A stretch of 64,000 bases of DNA from Oceanococcus sp. HetDA_MAG_MS8 (GCA_019192445.1 JAHCMK010000005.1:1-64000); one strand, 5' to 3'; shown: positions 26,032-35,398, numbered from the stretch's first letter. Notes: generated by a model not told the origin, from the sequence alone. Translations and numbers: made by a program.

Positions 26032-27758
26032 ATCAGATGCCCAAGGTATTGTGTTCCAAGATTTTTCTGATATTTCTGCTGCCAACACCCTTACATGCGT
26101 TTGAGTGCTCACTTAAGAAGCCAGATACAAACTTCGACGCGACGATTAGCAGCTGTCGCAGTGAACATTTTGATGAGGCTAAGAGGGCGATACCGAGCTA
26201 CCAGCGAGCCGCAGAGGAGGCGCTACCTAAACTGCGCGAGGGAATACGAAAGAGTTTAGAACAAGCACCCCAAGGTGCGAACCTTGGTGTTCTTGCCACC
26301 TCCGTCCTTAACGCTTTGGTTCCGGGGCGCTTTGCTCTTTTTAACAGTGGCGGATTTGCTGGACCTAACCAGCCCAACGCAGGTTTGATAGCAAGAGTAA
26401 GTGGGGATGAGGCGGCGGATTCTCTTCCTGCTCGTAGCTTGTTGCTACGACCGGCGGCAGTACTGGACCCCGAGCTTGCGCCACCGCTGGCGCAGGCCCT
26501 GAGGGACGCGGGCGCCCAGGAAGATCTGCAGCGTCTGGAGGAGTCTCTAGACCTTAGCGACGCCCTTGAAGTTGATTTGGTGTTAGCCACGCTAGGCCGA
26601 GATTGGAGCTTCGGATTCGGTGGCAATGGTGAGCGTTACGGCAGACTCTTTGCACAAATCGTCCAAGGGGCTATTGGATACGGGGAGCAACACGCCAGGA
26701 CTGTATTCAGAGGCGTTGAAAAACGTGCTGCGAAAAAGCTGGCTGAAGCAGAAAACCAACCCTGTGCTTTGCCCGGAGTTGCGCAGCCTACACAGCGTGA
26801 TCTGCTCCTTGCCAAGATTAAAGATCTTCCAACGCCTTGTCTTAGGATGTTGAACGAGATTCTGGAAGACGCGGCTGTGGAATCCGCTGCGCCCTATCGT
26901 TGGGTGATTGAAGCTACCGGCAAAGCCCGCCTCGATGAGTTTGCGCAACTTATCTCCAACACCTCTCAACTCAGTTTGCGTTTACGGCATATAGAAGCCG
27001 ATTCGTTGGTGGGGACCAGCGCGAGTGGTTTGCGCATTGATTGGGAAATCAGCTTGAGCCCCAGCATAGAGAGTTTTTTGTCCCAAACTCTAAGTGGGTT
27101 GGGGGCTAAAGGCCGGAACTCTGAACGCACGATGCAGAGCGTCTGTGCTGAAGAGTCTGTGGATGGTGCGACCGAGTGCTTTGATGGCTTTTTAAAGTGG
27201 CAAACTGCCAATGATGACCAGGAATCTCAAGCGGCAATTCGTCACAACCGCCGCATTGCAGTGTCTTTGGAGGCGATGCGCCTGAGGCCTTTGGACGCCT
27301 CGGTAGAGGTGCCCTTGTTGGCAAATAATTCTGACGGGGACGACTCTGGAGAGGGCGGTGGGCTTCTAGCCCCACTTTTACCGCCTATTTTGAGTCCAGA
27401 TGAGGGTGATGGTGGCGGTGGGGGTATGCGCGAGGTCGCGGTGAGTGCGCCCGCCGCTTACCGCTACCGGTTGGCCCTCAGAGCAGGAGACACGCTATGG
27501 AGTGGCAGGCAAAGTGGCTTGGGCGTCATGTACCTGCGCTTAGAGGCAGGCGCTGACTACACGCACTTTGATGTAGAAGCCCAAGGTAATGAAGTGGTAC
27601 GGCAAGACTTTTGGCGTTGGTACATTGGGCCGGTTCTGCAAATAGGACGCTATGCCTTTCCTCTCACCGTGGGTGGCCAAAGCCGAAGTGAGTTTGAGGC
27701 CGCAGGGGAGTCTGTAGATTTCGGGGTTTTAGGCGGTCTGCAGTTCCGGTTTTTATAG
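26028..27758 (+). CDS. Exported protein of unknown function, possibly outer-membrane
   Basis: A 576-residue protein with a signal peptide of about 24 residues (IFLIFLLPTPLHA). A helical N-terminal half is followed by a Gly/Asp-rich low-complexity linker near 430-465. The C-terminal 100 residues have alternating aromatic and polar residues (YRYRLALRAGDTLW; WYIGPVLQIGRYAFPL) ending in LQFRFL, a terminal phenylalanine pattern suggestive of outer-membrane strands. No family is recognised. It is the third gene of the ATGA-linked unit with the amidase and inner membrane protein, so the products may span the envelope. Confidence 0.65.
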   Translation: MNQMPKVLCSKIFLIFLLPTPLHAFECSLKKPDTNFDATISSCRSEHFDEAKRAIPSYQRAAEEALPKLREGIRKSLEQAPQGANLGVLATSVLNALVPGRFALFNSGGFAGPNQPNAGLIARVSGDEAADSLPARSLLLRPAAVLDPELAPPLAQALRDAGAQEDLQRLEESLDLSDALEVDLVLATLGRDWSFGFGGNGERYGRLFAQIVQGAIGYGEQHARTVFRGVEKRAAKKLAEAENQPCALPGVAQPTQRDLLLAKIKDLPTPCLRMLNEILEDAAVESAAPYRWVIEATGKARLDEFAQLISNTSQLSLRLRHIEADSLVGTSASGLRIDWEISLSPSIESFLSQTLSGLGAKGRNSERTMQSVCAEESVDGATECFDGFLKWQTANDDQESQAAIRHNRRIAVSLEAMRLRPLDASVEVPLLANNSDGDDSGEGGGLLAPLLPPILSPDEGDGGGGGMREVAVSAPAAYRYRLALRAGDTLWSGRQSGLGVMYLRLEAGADYTHFDVEAQGNEVVRQDFWRWYIGPVLQIGRYAFPLTVGGQSRSEFEAAGESVDFGVLGGLQFRFL

Positions 27759-27893
27759 AAGAACGGTTTGCGGGGGCAGCGTCTATCTAGCCTCGTGGGT
27801 TGGTAGTTAGGGTTCGGGGTAGTTTTTGGGTCTAATACCCAGGCCTCGAGGTGGCTGGGCAGATTGGCCTTCCTCAAAGCCCTGCAGAATGGA

Positions 27894-28204
27894 CTAGGGT
27901 AAGACGGCTTGGAGCCGGTCTATTGCCTGCTGGGGTAATCTGGACCAGGCCTGTAGCAGCTTTTGCCAGACGGCAACATGAAAAGTCTTCACCATATGGC
28001 GGTAGGGGTAGCCCAATAGTTGCCCCTCATAAAGGGCCTCGTAAAAAAACCATGGTGTAAAAGCTGATCTGCTAGCGTCGGCTTGGCGGGCTCACGCTGA
28101 CGAGAAAGTTTTAGATTGAGAGTTTTGCTTTGGCGCATATTTTGAGACATGCTGTCGTCGTGAGCGATTGCGTTGCAGGTGTAGATCAATAGTTGATCAT
28201 CCAT
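27894..28204 (-). pseudogene. Decayed or slippage-dependent gene with a homopolymer frameshift
   Basis: In the stretch 27759-28287, which holds no intact gene, the minus strand encodes one continuous protein if the frame shifts by one base at a run of seven T (plus-strand A run near 28044-28050). The first half starts at ATG 28204 (DDQLLIYTCNAIAHDDSM). The second half reads YEALYEGQLLGYPYRHMVK and KTFHVAVWQKLLQAWSRLP, to TAG 27894-27896. One extra T would join them into a protein of about 103 residues. Either a mutation or transcriptional slippage is possible. The family is unknown; 27759-27893 shows nothing. Confidence 0.5.
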
Positions 28205-28287
28205 ACGAGGCCGCTTGGCTTGGGGTGCTAGCGAGTAATATGGCCTGGGTCGCATTGCTGTCATAAATAGAAATGCGAGGTGACGTT

Positions 28288-28386
28288 ATGCAAAACAAGG
28301 CTCTGCCGATGATGGCCGTTCCAATGCTTGTATTCTTTGTGCTGGTCACAACCATACATTTTATTGGGCGGACTATAGCTTTGTAG
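28288..28386 (+). CDS. 32-residue single-helix membrane peptide
   Basis: ATG 28288 follows GAGG (28277-28280) with a 7-bp gap. The 32-residue product has one hydrophobic helix (MMAVPMLVFFVLVTTIHFIG) and basic ends, ending at TAG 28384-28386. It stands 38 bp before the next membrane protein gene on the same strand and may be its partner. No family is recognised. Confidence 0.45.
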   Translation: MQNKALPMMAVPMLVFFVLVTTIHFIGRTIAL

Positions 28387-28424
28387 ATTATGGTAGGTGT
28401 GAGTCTGATCAAACGCCCTGTGTT

Positions 28425-29174
28425 ATGGAGTATCGACATCGTATGATTTGGGCGGGTACTTCAATAATTCTGTGGGTAGTTTCAACCTTTACATTTACTC
28501 ACGCTGTGATAATCGCCAAAAGCCGGCTCTCGGGGGCCTATGCTCGGGCTGCAATCCTATTCTTAGGCGTGTGCAGCTTAATCGCAGTTTGGTTCAGCTT
28601 TCATATAGAAAAAGATCTAACGTCCAACCAGGTAAGGATGGCTGTTGGTAATGTCGCGTCTGAGAAGTACGCACATGTATCCTGGTTGGTGGACGTAAGC
28701 CTCGCTCTCGCAATGATTACGATTCTCATGCTGCTTGTGGCTGTCACGGCGTGCTCCTATCGCACCAAGCCCTTAACGTTAGAGGTGCTGCGTAGGGATA
28801 TATTTGCGGTTAGGGGGCTCTTTTATTCGACATCAGTATTTCTTAGCGTGGGCGTGACTCAAATTGTATTCTTGTACTACTGGTTGGCCTTGGCGGCGGG
28901 GGGCGAGCCATGGCATGTCGCATGGGCGCTGAGTTTTGGAATAGGTGGCTCGATGCTATTCCTAACTGTCTTCGCGATCCTGTTCTTTCCGGTTGGTGCA
29001 GCGTTATTCGTGCAGGTCAGGACGTTGGAGGCTCAACAAAACCTCAAAACCTTTGACGAGCGCTTGACTTGGCGTAGAGATGCCGGCGTCGCGACCTCGT
29101 TAAGGGAAGATTTGCGTGACTTGGTAGTGTTTCTGTCGCCACTTATCACAGGGGGCGTTACGGTGCTGGTTTAG
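28425..29174 (+). CDS. Multi-pass membrane protein of unknown function
   Basis: A 249-residue protein with about five hydrophobic helices: near 8-30, 40-58, 85-108, 130-155 and 163-192. A soluble charged segment follows (TLEAQQNLKTFDERLTWRRD) and the extreme C-terminus is hydrophobic. No family is recognised. The start at ATG 28425 has no clear ribosome-binding site; ATG 28443 is an alternative. Base composition looks more AT-rich than in the flanking operons, hinting at acquisition. Confidence 0.65.
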   Translation: MEYRHRMIWAGTSIILWVVSTFTFTHAVIIAKSRLSGAYARAAILFLGVCSLIAVWFSFHIEKDLTSNQVRMAVGNVASEKYAHVSWLVDVSLALAMITILMLLVAVTACSYRTKPLTLEVLRRDIFAVRGLFYSTSVFLSVGVTQIVFLYYWLALAAGGEPWHVAWALSFGIGGSMLFLTVFAILFFPVGAALFVQVRTLEAQQNLKTFDERLTWRRDAGVATSLREDLRDLVVFLSPLITGGVTVLV

Positions 29175-29218
29175 CTGCCCTTCGGGTCCAGCGTTGATAC
29201 CTTAAATAAGTCCAAGCC

Positions 29219-29594
29219 CTAAGGTCCTACTGTCATGGTGAGCAGGCTGCTGAGGGCTGTGGCGTTAGAGTCCTTTGCGGTGTAAAGGGTAGAGACCGTG
29301 CCAATAAGGCTGCTGTGGATGTAGCACATTTGATTACCCACTACGGTAACGCTGCCGGTGATCGGCATCACCAGATTCAACGGTGCCGATGCGGTAATCG
29401 AAGCGCCAGTCAGGGTCAGCTCAGCGCTTGCGCGGTGGAGGCCGTTGGCCAGACTACCGAATCCCGGCCAATGACGATTGTTGAGCTTGCGGGGTCAACA
29501 TTTCGCAAGGCCAGGGGAAGCGCATCCACACTCAGCGCGAACGATTGTTCGACTCCTTGAGTTCATCCAAGGCAACTTTGAAGCTGATTGGCAA
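29219..29594 (-). pseudogene. Decayed gene with at least two frameshifts
   Basis: Minus-strand protein sequence survives in three shifted frames. Near 29594-29555 it reads ISFKVALDELKESN. Near 29550-29430 it reads QSFALSVDALPLALRNVD and STIVIGRDSVVW. From about 29420 to TAG 29219-29221 it reads ELTLTGASITASAPLNL and MCYIHSSLIGTVSTLYTA. The pieces join head to tail if two frameshifts are corrected. The beta-rich, Thr/Ser-rich character suggests a tail, adhesin or secreted beta-domain protein. It fills most of 29175-29616. Confidence 0.5.
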
Positions 29595-29616
29595 TCAGGT
29601 ATGAATGTCTTCAGCT

Positions 29617-30120
29617 TCAGCGTAGGCGGATTTGAACCTCCGTGGTGCCGCCACTGAAGAGTGCCGATTGCGACTCCCCGCCGTAGTCCACATTGAGCAA
29701 GTTGACCTGTGCGGGCCAGATGTCTCGCAGGGCTTGGTGGCGAACCGATAGTGACTCTAGCTTGCTGGGGATGGGAGCCTCGGCGTACACCCAGAGGTAG
29801 CGTCCATCGATCTCGTGGCCCACGGCTTGGAGTGGAATCGGTTGGCCTTGTTGGTCGTGCAGGCTGAATCGCTGGCTCACGTATTCGGCGAAGCGATCGC
29901 GAGTGTTGGCAGAGCCCAAGATGTCGGCATCTGCCGCGAAGATTTCGCGCACGGCATGCTCAGCATCATGCACCAAGAAGCGGTGCATGACTTCAATGTT
30001 TTCCGTACGTGGGTTGAACAGCACCCGAGTGATCGCTTCTTTGGCCTGATGGGCGCTGGCGATGCCACTCATTAGCAGCGCTATCGCTAGAAGCCAGGCT
30101 GGGCGCAGGAAGCAGCTCAT
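29617..30120 (-). CDS. DUF6702 family exported protein
   Basis: A 167-residue protein with a signal peptide (LLAIALLMSGIASAHQ). The mature part matches the DUF6702 pattern: ITRVLFNPRTENIEVMHRF, HDAEHAVREIF, and a C-terminal YGGESQSALF strand. The function is unknown, but such genes sit beside exported M1 peptidases, as here. The start was placed at ATG 30120, which overlaps the peptidase stop (ATGA), rather than the ATG four codons upstream. Confidence 0.8.
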   Translation of the reverse strand: MSCFLRPAWLLAIALLMSGIASAHQAKEAITRVLFNPRTENIEVMHRFLVHDAEHAVREIFAADADILGSANTRDRFAEYVSQRFSLHDQQGQPIPLQAVGHEIDGRYLWVYAEAPIPSKLESLSVRHQALRDIWPAQVNLLNVDYGGESQSALFSGGTTEVQIRLR

Positions 30121-32573
30121 GGCTGCTCGCATTCCTCAGGCAGATTTGCAGCGTCCGCGTCATCGGTGCACACATCAAGCTGCGTTTTGCTGTCCTGCAT
30201 GATGTCGCGGTACTCCAGGCCCTCGCGGTCGGGAGTTTTAAACATTTCAATACGCGAAGGCACGAAGCGACGTGGGTAGTAGTTGTTGTCCACATTCACA
30301 TCGGCTGTTTCCCACTGCGGATCAACAGTCACGCTTTGGAGTTCTTTATCTAGCACCAGCAGCTTTTTCACCTGCTTAGCATTGCGCCGCCAGATTTCGG
30401 CGGGGATGTTGTAGCGGCGCGTGCTGCCATCCACAAATTCCAGCTCCAACAAAATTGGCATGACTAAGCCGCCGAGGTTGGAGAACTCCAGCAGGTAATA
30501 GTTGAGGTCTTCTTCAATAGCGCGGTCGAGCGTGGCGCGTTCCCAGGGCTCTAGGTCGTCCAGAAACTCGCGGTAATCATTGCGCTCTTCGTTGGTGACG
30601 GTGTACTCGTCGTTGGCATCGTAGAAGTCGCGAATATTGGGGTTGCGTTCTACCCATGTCCGGCGGCCCTCGGCCTGGTTCCGCTGCACCGTGAGTGAGG
30701 CCGGTTTATCGGCTTCAAACTCGCGCCTGCGGGCGAAATCGATATCGGGGTTGGTGGTGTTTAGACGCAGTTTCCAAATGCGGTCTAGGGAAATGTCCAC
30801 ATGATCGGTGGTGTAGAACCAGCCGCGCCAGAACCAATCTAGATCGACCCCAGAGGCCTCCTCCAGCGTGCGGAAGAAATCGGCCGGAGTGGGCCGCTTG
30901 AAACGCCAGCGACGGGAGTACTCTTTAAACGCGAAGTCAAATAGCTCTCGGCCCAGGATAGTCTCGCGCAGGATGGTCAGCGCAACCGCGGGCTTGGAGT
31001 ATGCATTCGGGCCCAGCTGTAGCACGCTGTCAGATTGGGTCATGATGGGTACTTGGAAGTCCGAGCGCATGTAATCGGTGATATCGCGCGGCTCCACATG
31101 CCAGGGAATGTCGGGGTCCCATTCGCGACAGGCCAGTGCGTCCAGGAAACTGTTCAGGCCTTCGTCCATCCAGGTCCACTGCCGCTCATCCGAGTTCACC
31201 GTCATGGGGAAGTAGATGTGCCCGATTTCGTGGATGATCACCCCCACCAGGAAGCGCTTCTCGGCCAGGGTGTAGGTGCGGCTGCCGTCATCCTGCAAAT
31301 CGGTACGCGGGCCGTTGAAAGTAATCATGGGGTATTCCATGCCACCGACAGGCCCATTCACCGATTGCGCGGTGGGGTAGGGGTAGTCGAAGGAGAAGCG
31401 GGAATACACCTCCATGGTATGAATCACAGCCGCAGTCGAATACTTTGACCACAGCGGCTCGCCTTCTTTGGGGTAAAAGCTCATGGCCATGACCAAAGGC
31501 TGTACTGCACCGCCTTGTTGGTAGCCCTGGGCATCCCAGATGAATTTGCGGGAAGAGGCCCAGGCGAAGTCGCGCACGTTTTGAGCGGCAAAGCGCCAGG
31601 TTTTACTGGCCTTGGTGCCCTGCGCTTCATTGGCCAGAGCTTCCTCAGGCGTGACGATAAATACGGGCTCATCCGCCGTGCGTGCTTGTTTTAGCCGCTG
31701 CACTTGCTCGCTACTGAGTACCTCGTAGGAGTTCTGCAGCTCGCCCGTCGCCGATACGATGTGGTCTGCCGGTACGGTGATGTCTACGCTGTAGTCACCA
31801 AACTCTAGGGTGAATTCGCCGCGGCCTAAAAACTCCTTATTGGTCCAGCCTTCGTAGTCGGTGTACGCCGCCAAGCGTGGAAACCATTGGGCTAGCAAGA
31901 AGATGTCATTTCCGCCCTCGCGCTCGTCATCCGGGAAATGCTCGTAGCCGGCCCGGGCCCACACCGCGTTCTCCTCCACAATATTGAAGGCGTAATCCAG
32001 CTTGAAGCGGGTGGTTCGACCGGGACCCAAAGGCTTGGAGAGATCGACACGCATTAAGGTGCCGACGATGGTGTAGTTCAGATCTTGGCCGCTGCTGTCG
32101 ACGAGTTTGCTGATCTCAAAGCCGAAGTCGTTATCGGCAAGCGCATGCTGGCGCCGCAGCTCATCCAAACTCAGCTGTGCTACGCCACCCTCGTCAGTGA
32201 CCTTGGGGCCACGCCGGCTGGCATCTGCAAAGGCCGACGAGCGTTCGGCTAGGGAATCTCTGCGAAAACGGTTTTGATCGAGCTGCAGCCACAAAAAGCG
32301 CAGGGTGTCGGGGCTGTTGTTGGTGTAGCTCACAGTTTGGCTGGCGCTCAGACGACGAGCGTTTTCGTCTAGGCGGACATCAATGTCGTAATCGACTTCT
32401 TGTTGCCAATAAGCATGGCCAGGCTCACCGCCGGCTGTGCGGTAGGCATTGGCGGTAGGCAGAGATTCATCGAGCTGGCGGAACTTATCGACAAAGTCGC
32501 CTTTGGTTTGCTCAATAGCAGCCTGCGCCGCGAATGAAGAAAAAGCAGCGAGAAATACGAGTATGCGAGTCAC
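30117..32573 (-). CDS. Exported M1-family (gluzincin) metallopeptidase
   Basis: An 818-residue zinc peptidase. The signal peptide (RILVFLAAFSSFAAQAA) follows the GTG start at 32573, preceded by AGGGTG; the longer frame to 32669 would bury the signal. The zinc site is HEIGH near residue 446 with a second ligand Glu 18 residues on (WMDEGLNSF). The exopeptidase motif GxMEN appears as GGMEY, with the Asn replaced, so substrate end-recognition may be altered. The product is predicted periplasmic or secreted. The DUF6702 gene follows with a 4-bp overlap. Confidence 0.88.
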   Translation of the reverse strand: MTRILVFLAAFSSFAAQAAIEQTKGDFVDKFRQLDESLPTANAYRTAGGEPGHAYWQQEVDYDIDVRLDENARRLSASQTVSYTNNSPDTLRFLWLQLDQNRFRRDSLAERSSAFADASRRGPKVTDEGGVAQLSLDELRRQHALADNDFGFEISKLVDSSGQDLNYTIVGTLMRVDLSKPLGPGRTTRFKLDYAFNIVEENAVWARAGYEHFPDDEREGGNDIFLLAQWFPRLAAYTDYEGWTNKEFLGRGEFTLEFGDYSVDITVPADHIVSATGELQNSYEVLSSEQVQRLKQARTADEPVFIVTPEEALANEAQGTKASKTWRFAAQNVRDFAWASSRKFIWDAQGYQQGGAVQPLVMAMSFYPKEGEPLWSKYSTAAVIHTMEVYSRFSFDYPYPTAQSVNGPVGGMEYPMITFNGPRTDLQDDGSRTYTLAEKRFLVGVIIHEIGHIYFPMTVNSDERQWTWMDEGLNSFLDALACREWDPDIPWHVEPRDITDYMRSDFQVPIMTQSDSVLQLGPNAYSKPAVALTILRETILGRELFDFAFKEYSRRWRFKRPTPADFFRTLEEASGVDLDWFWRGWFYTTDHVDISLDRIWKLRLNTTNPDIDFARRREFEADKPASLTVQRNQAEGRRTWVERNPNIRDFYDANDEYTVTNEERNDYREFLDDLEPWERATLDRAIEEDLNYYLLEFSNLGGLVMPILLELEFVDGSTRRYNIPAEIWRRNAKQVKKLLVLDKELQSVTVDPQWETADVNVDNNYYPRRFVPSRIEMFKTPDREGLEYRDIMQDSKTQLDVCTDDADAANLPEECEQP

Positions 32574-32737
32574 AACAACACCCTGGGGGGAAGGGGAGTG
32601 GATTAAGGAAAGCCGGCAACCATACCGTATGCCGCCGTAGGTGGCAGTTAAAACGGCAATTTGCAGCACAGCGCTGAATGCTCAGGAATCCAACCCTAAC
32701 TTGCAGGCAACAGGCTTCAACCTGATGCCTAAAGCAT

Positions 32738-33034
32738 TCAACCAAATAATTCGGAGTGGGAGCCAATCCTGACAAGCCGGATCGTTTCATCGTCAGGCTT
32801 AGAGTAGATCAGTAATAGATCGGGCCTGATGTGCAACTCTTGATAGCCCACCCACACGCCTGAAAGTTTGTGGTCTCGATATGGAGGGTCGCTTAGAGAC
32901 ACATCCGCTGCTAAGTCAGCAATCACCGGCTTGAGCCAACCTTCAAGCTTGCGGAACTTGGGGTTCCGTTTTGCCTTGCGATAATCCCGTTTGAACTGGG
33001 AGGAATATTCAATCGTCCGCACTGAGTTCATCAA
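32738..33034 (-). CDS. yafQ: YafQ-type mRNA interferase toxin
   Basis: A 98-residue RelE-superfamily toxin matching YafQ: TIEYSSQFKRDYRKAK, DHKLSGVWVGYQELHIRPD, LLLIYSK and IGSHSELF. The catalytic histidines and aspartate of YafQ (in the HxL, ELHIRPD and SHSELF motifs) are in place. The start is ATG 33034 or the adjacent ATG 33031, inside the end of the antitoxin gene (overlap about 25 bp). YafQ cuts ribosome-bound mRNA at in-frame AAA-type codons. Confidence 0.9.
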   Translation of the reverse strand: MMNSVRTIEYSSQFKRDYRKAKRNPKFRKLEGWLKPVIADLAADVSLSDPPYRDHKLSGVWVGYQELHIRPDLLLIYSKPDDETIRLVRIGSHSELFG

Positions 33035-33269
33035 ACAGGCTATCTACGCTTTTAGCTCTGTGACCTTGCCCGCTTTCTAGCTCATGGATGGCTTGTTTAG
33101 TAGCCAAATTTGGCACTCGCAGCTCGAAAGGCAGCCTCTGCTCGGCACTGATTCGAGCCAAGTAAACACGCACGGCTGTAGACAAATCCAACCCCATCGC
33201 TTCGAGTGCCTGGGTTGCCTTTGCTTTGGTTTCATCGTCCACTCGGACATGAATTGTGCTCGTGCTCAT
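33009..33269 (-). CDS. dinJ: DinJ/RelB antitoxin
   Basis: An 86-residue ribbon-helix-helix antitoxin: IHVRVDDETKAKATQALEAM, then GLDLSTAVRVYLARI and LPFELRVPN, as in E. coli DinJ. AGGATGA precedes the ATG. It neutralises YafQ and represses the operon. Direct repeats TGTTACA and TGTTGCA lie just upstream (about 33288-33304) and may be the operator. It is separate from the flanking M1 and ugd operons and looks like an inserted cassette. Confidence 0.92.
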   Translation of the reverse strand: MSTSTIHVRVDDETKAKATQALEAMGLDLSTAVRVYLARISAEQRLPFELRVPNLATKQAIHELESGQGHRAKSVDSLFDELSADD

Positions 33270-33513
33270 ATCTTGTCATCCTGAAAGACTGCAACACAAT
33301 GTAACACGCGCATGCACTTCTTGATCAAGGTCTGCCTTGCGCGCATGACAGACTTGCCCCCAGGTTGAAAGCTCGACCGTATCAATCGCAGGCTGCAAAT
33401 AGCCGTTAAATCGAGCTAGGAGCAGCAGAGCAAAGCATACTCAGCATGAGCGGCCATTTTCCCTCCGGCTCCCGGCTTGATCGGCCCGCTTTAGCGAGGT
33501 GTGGATCGCTCCC

Positions 33514-34866
33514 CTAAGCGCTCTGCGCTTTGGCCGCAGGGAAATGGGGTCTGCCGATGCAGTAGTAATCGAAACCTTGGGCCGCCACTTCTTTGGGGTT
33601 CCACAGATTTCTGCCGTCGACGATGACTCCCGTCTTCAGAGCTTTGGCCATCAATGGGTAATTCGGCGTGCGGAACTCTGACCACTCGGTGCAAATCACT
33701 AAAGCGTCGGCTCCGGCGAGTGCATCTCCAGCTGAGGCGGCAAGCACCAGATCTTGGCGAGTGCCATAAATGCGCCGGGTTTCATTCATCGAAGCCGGGT
33801 CATAGGCCTGTACGCGGCCGCCTGCTTCCCAAACCGACTCCATCAAAGTGCGGCTGGGTGCTTCGCGCATGTCGTCGGTGTTGGGCTTAAAGGCCAAGCC
33901 CCAAACGGCGATGGTTTTGTTTGCAAGGTCGCCCTTGAAATGGGCGCTCAGCTTTCTAAATAGCGTGTGTTTTTGCTCAGCGTTGGTGGCTTCTACGGCC
34001 GCCAAGATGCGCGCTGGGTAGTCAACGGAGTCAGCTGTACGCTCCAAAGCTTGTACGTCTTTGGGGAAGCAGGAGCCGCCGTAGCCACAACCGGGGAATA
34101 TAAACTTGTAACCGATGCGCGGGTCGGAGCCTATACCCCGGCGCACAGCGTCCACATCTGCTCCCAGGCGCTCGGCGAGATTGGCCATTTCGTTCATGAA
34201 ACTAATCTTGGTGGCCAGCAACGCATTCGCTGCATATTTGGTCAGCTCAGCGGAGCGCACGTCCATCACAATGAGTTTCTCGTGCTGACGTGCGAAGGCT
34301 GCATACAGCTGATGCATGGCCGCGGTGGCCTCTTCAGACTCGGTACCCACTACGATGCGGTCGGGCTTCATGAAGTCCTCGATGGCGGCCCCTTCTTTGA
34401 GAAACTCCGGGTTGGAGATCACATCGAAAGGCAGGTCGGCGCCACGCTGCGCAAGAGCTTCGCTTAAGGCCGCACGCACTTTATCTGCGGTGCCCACAGG
34501 TACCGTGGATTTGTCCACCACGAATTTGTGCTCGCTCATGTGCTCACCAATGGTGCGCGCCACGGCCAGCACATATTGCAGATCCGCCGAGCCATCTTCG
34601 TCAGGAGGCGTGCCCACTGCAATGAAAATGACTTTGCCAAACTCCACGGCTGCCGCCGCATCAGTGGTGAAGCGTAAGGACTTGCGCTCGCGGTTGCGCA
34701 ATACCATTGGCTCTAGTCCGGGCTCATGGATGGGGATTTCACCCCGATTCAAACCATCGACTTTGGCTTCATCGACATCCACGCAAATGACGTCATGGCC
34801 CATCTCGGCTAAGCAGGTGCCGCTGACCAGTCCCACATAGCCTGTCCCGAAAACTGTGACCTTCAA
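33514..34866 (-). CDS. ugd: UDP-glucose 6-dehydrogenase
   Basis: A 450-residue NAD-dependent enzyme making UDP-glucuronate for capsule, exopolysaccharide or lipid A sugars. The Rossmann motif is [10 protein letters not shown] at residues 7-16. The middle segment is [12 protein letters not shown], and the active-site Cys is in [13 protein letters not shown]. The start is TTG 34866, supported by AAGGA six bases upstream and by the conserved [11 protein letters not shown] that follows at once. The gene stands alone, with no glycosyltransferases nearby. Confidence 0.95.
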   Translation of the reverse strand: MKVTVFGTGYVGLVSGTCLAEMGHDVICVDVDEAKVDGLNRGEIPIHEPGLEPMVLRNRERKSLRFTTDAAAAVEFGKVIFIAVGTPPDEDGSADLQYVLAVARTIGEHMSEHKFVVDKSTVPVGTADKVRAALSEALAQRGADLPFDVISNPEFLKEGAAIEDFMKPDRIVVGTESEEATAAMHQLYAAFARQHEKLIVMDVRSAELTKYAANALLATKISFMNEMANLAERLGADVDAVRRGIGSDPRIGYKFIFPGCGYGGSCFPKDVQALERTADSVDYPARILAAVEATNAEQKHTLFRKLSAHFKGDLANKTIAVWGLAFKPNTDDMREAPSRTLMESVWEAGGRVQAYDPASMNETRRIYGTRQDLVLAASAGDALAGADALVICTEWSEFRTPNYPLMAKALKTGVIVDGRNLWNPKEVAAQGFDYYCIGRPHFPAAKAQSA

Positions 34867-35113
34867 ACTTATTCCTTATGCGCCGCTCGCGCCGAATATG
34901 GCGTTACGACTACGGTACTGTGACAAGCCCCATTTTACCTGCGCAGATGACAATTCAATAACAATGGCTACACAGCTGTTTGCTGAAGCAAGCGTGTTGC
35001 GTGGCGACTACGGGGTAGATGTCGCCGCAGCGCTGGTCATCTGCTAGCCGGGCATGGTACGTATACTGCTAGCTGCAATATGTCGTCGCCCCCCACATAC
35101 CTCGGAGCAATGC

Positions 35114-35302
35114 ATGAGCAAACAAGATCTGACGGGTTGGATTTACCAGCGTGATGGCGTGTCCTACGAGGTCACCGGAAAGAACCCGATTGCCGAAACT
35201 CTGGTGGACGCCGTTTCCGCTGATGGCGCCATCAAAGCCAGCTTCTACCACGCCGATGTTCTACTCGGCGGGCAGGAACAGGTGTCCGCCAAAGCTGCCT
35301 AG
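35114..35302 (+). CDS. 62-residue hypothetical protein
   Basis: Starts at ATG 35114 after CGGAG; an upstream in-frame start at 35054 is less likely. It is a small soluble protein (LTGWIYQRDGVSYEV; FYHADVLLGGQEQVSAKAA) with no membrane segment or family I recognise. It is isolated between ugd (divergent) and the sigma factor (convergent). Confidence 0.55.
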   Translation: MSKQDLTGWIYQRDGVSYEVTGKNPIAETLVDAVSADGAIKASFYHADVLLGGQEQVSAKAA

Positions 35303-35398
35303 GTCAATTTTGGCGCAGGCTAGTTTGCTTGCATAGCAGGCGCAAAGCCGTTGTTTTGGTGGGGTTTGAAGCGCCAGCCCCTGGTTGGTGAACCTGCC

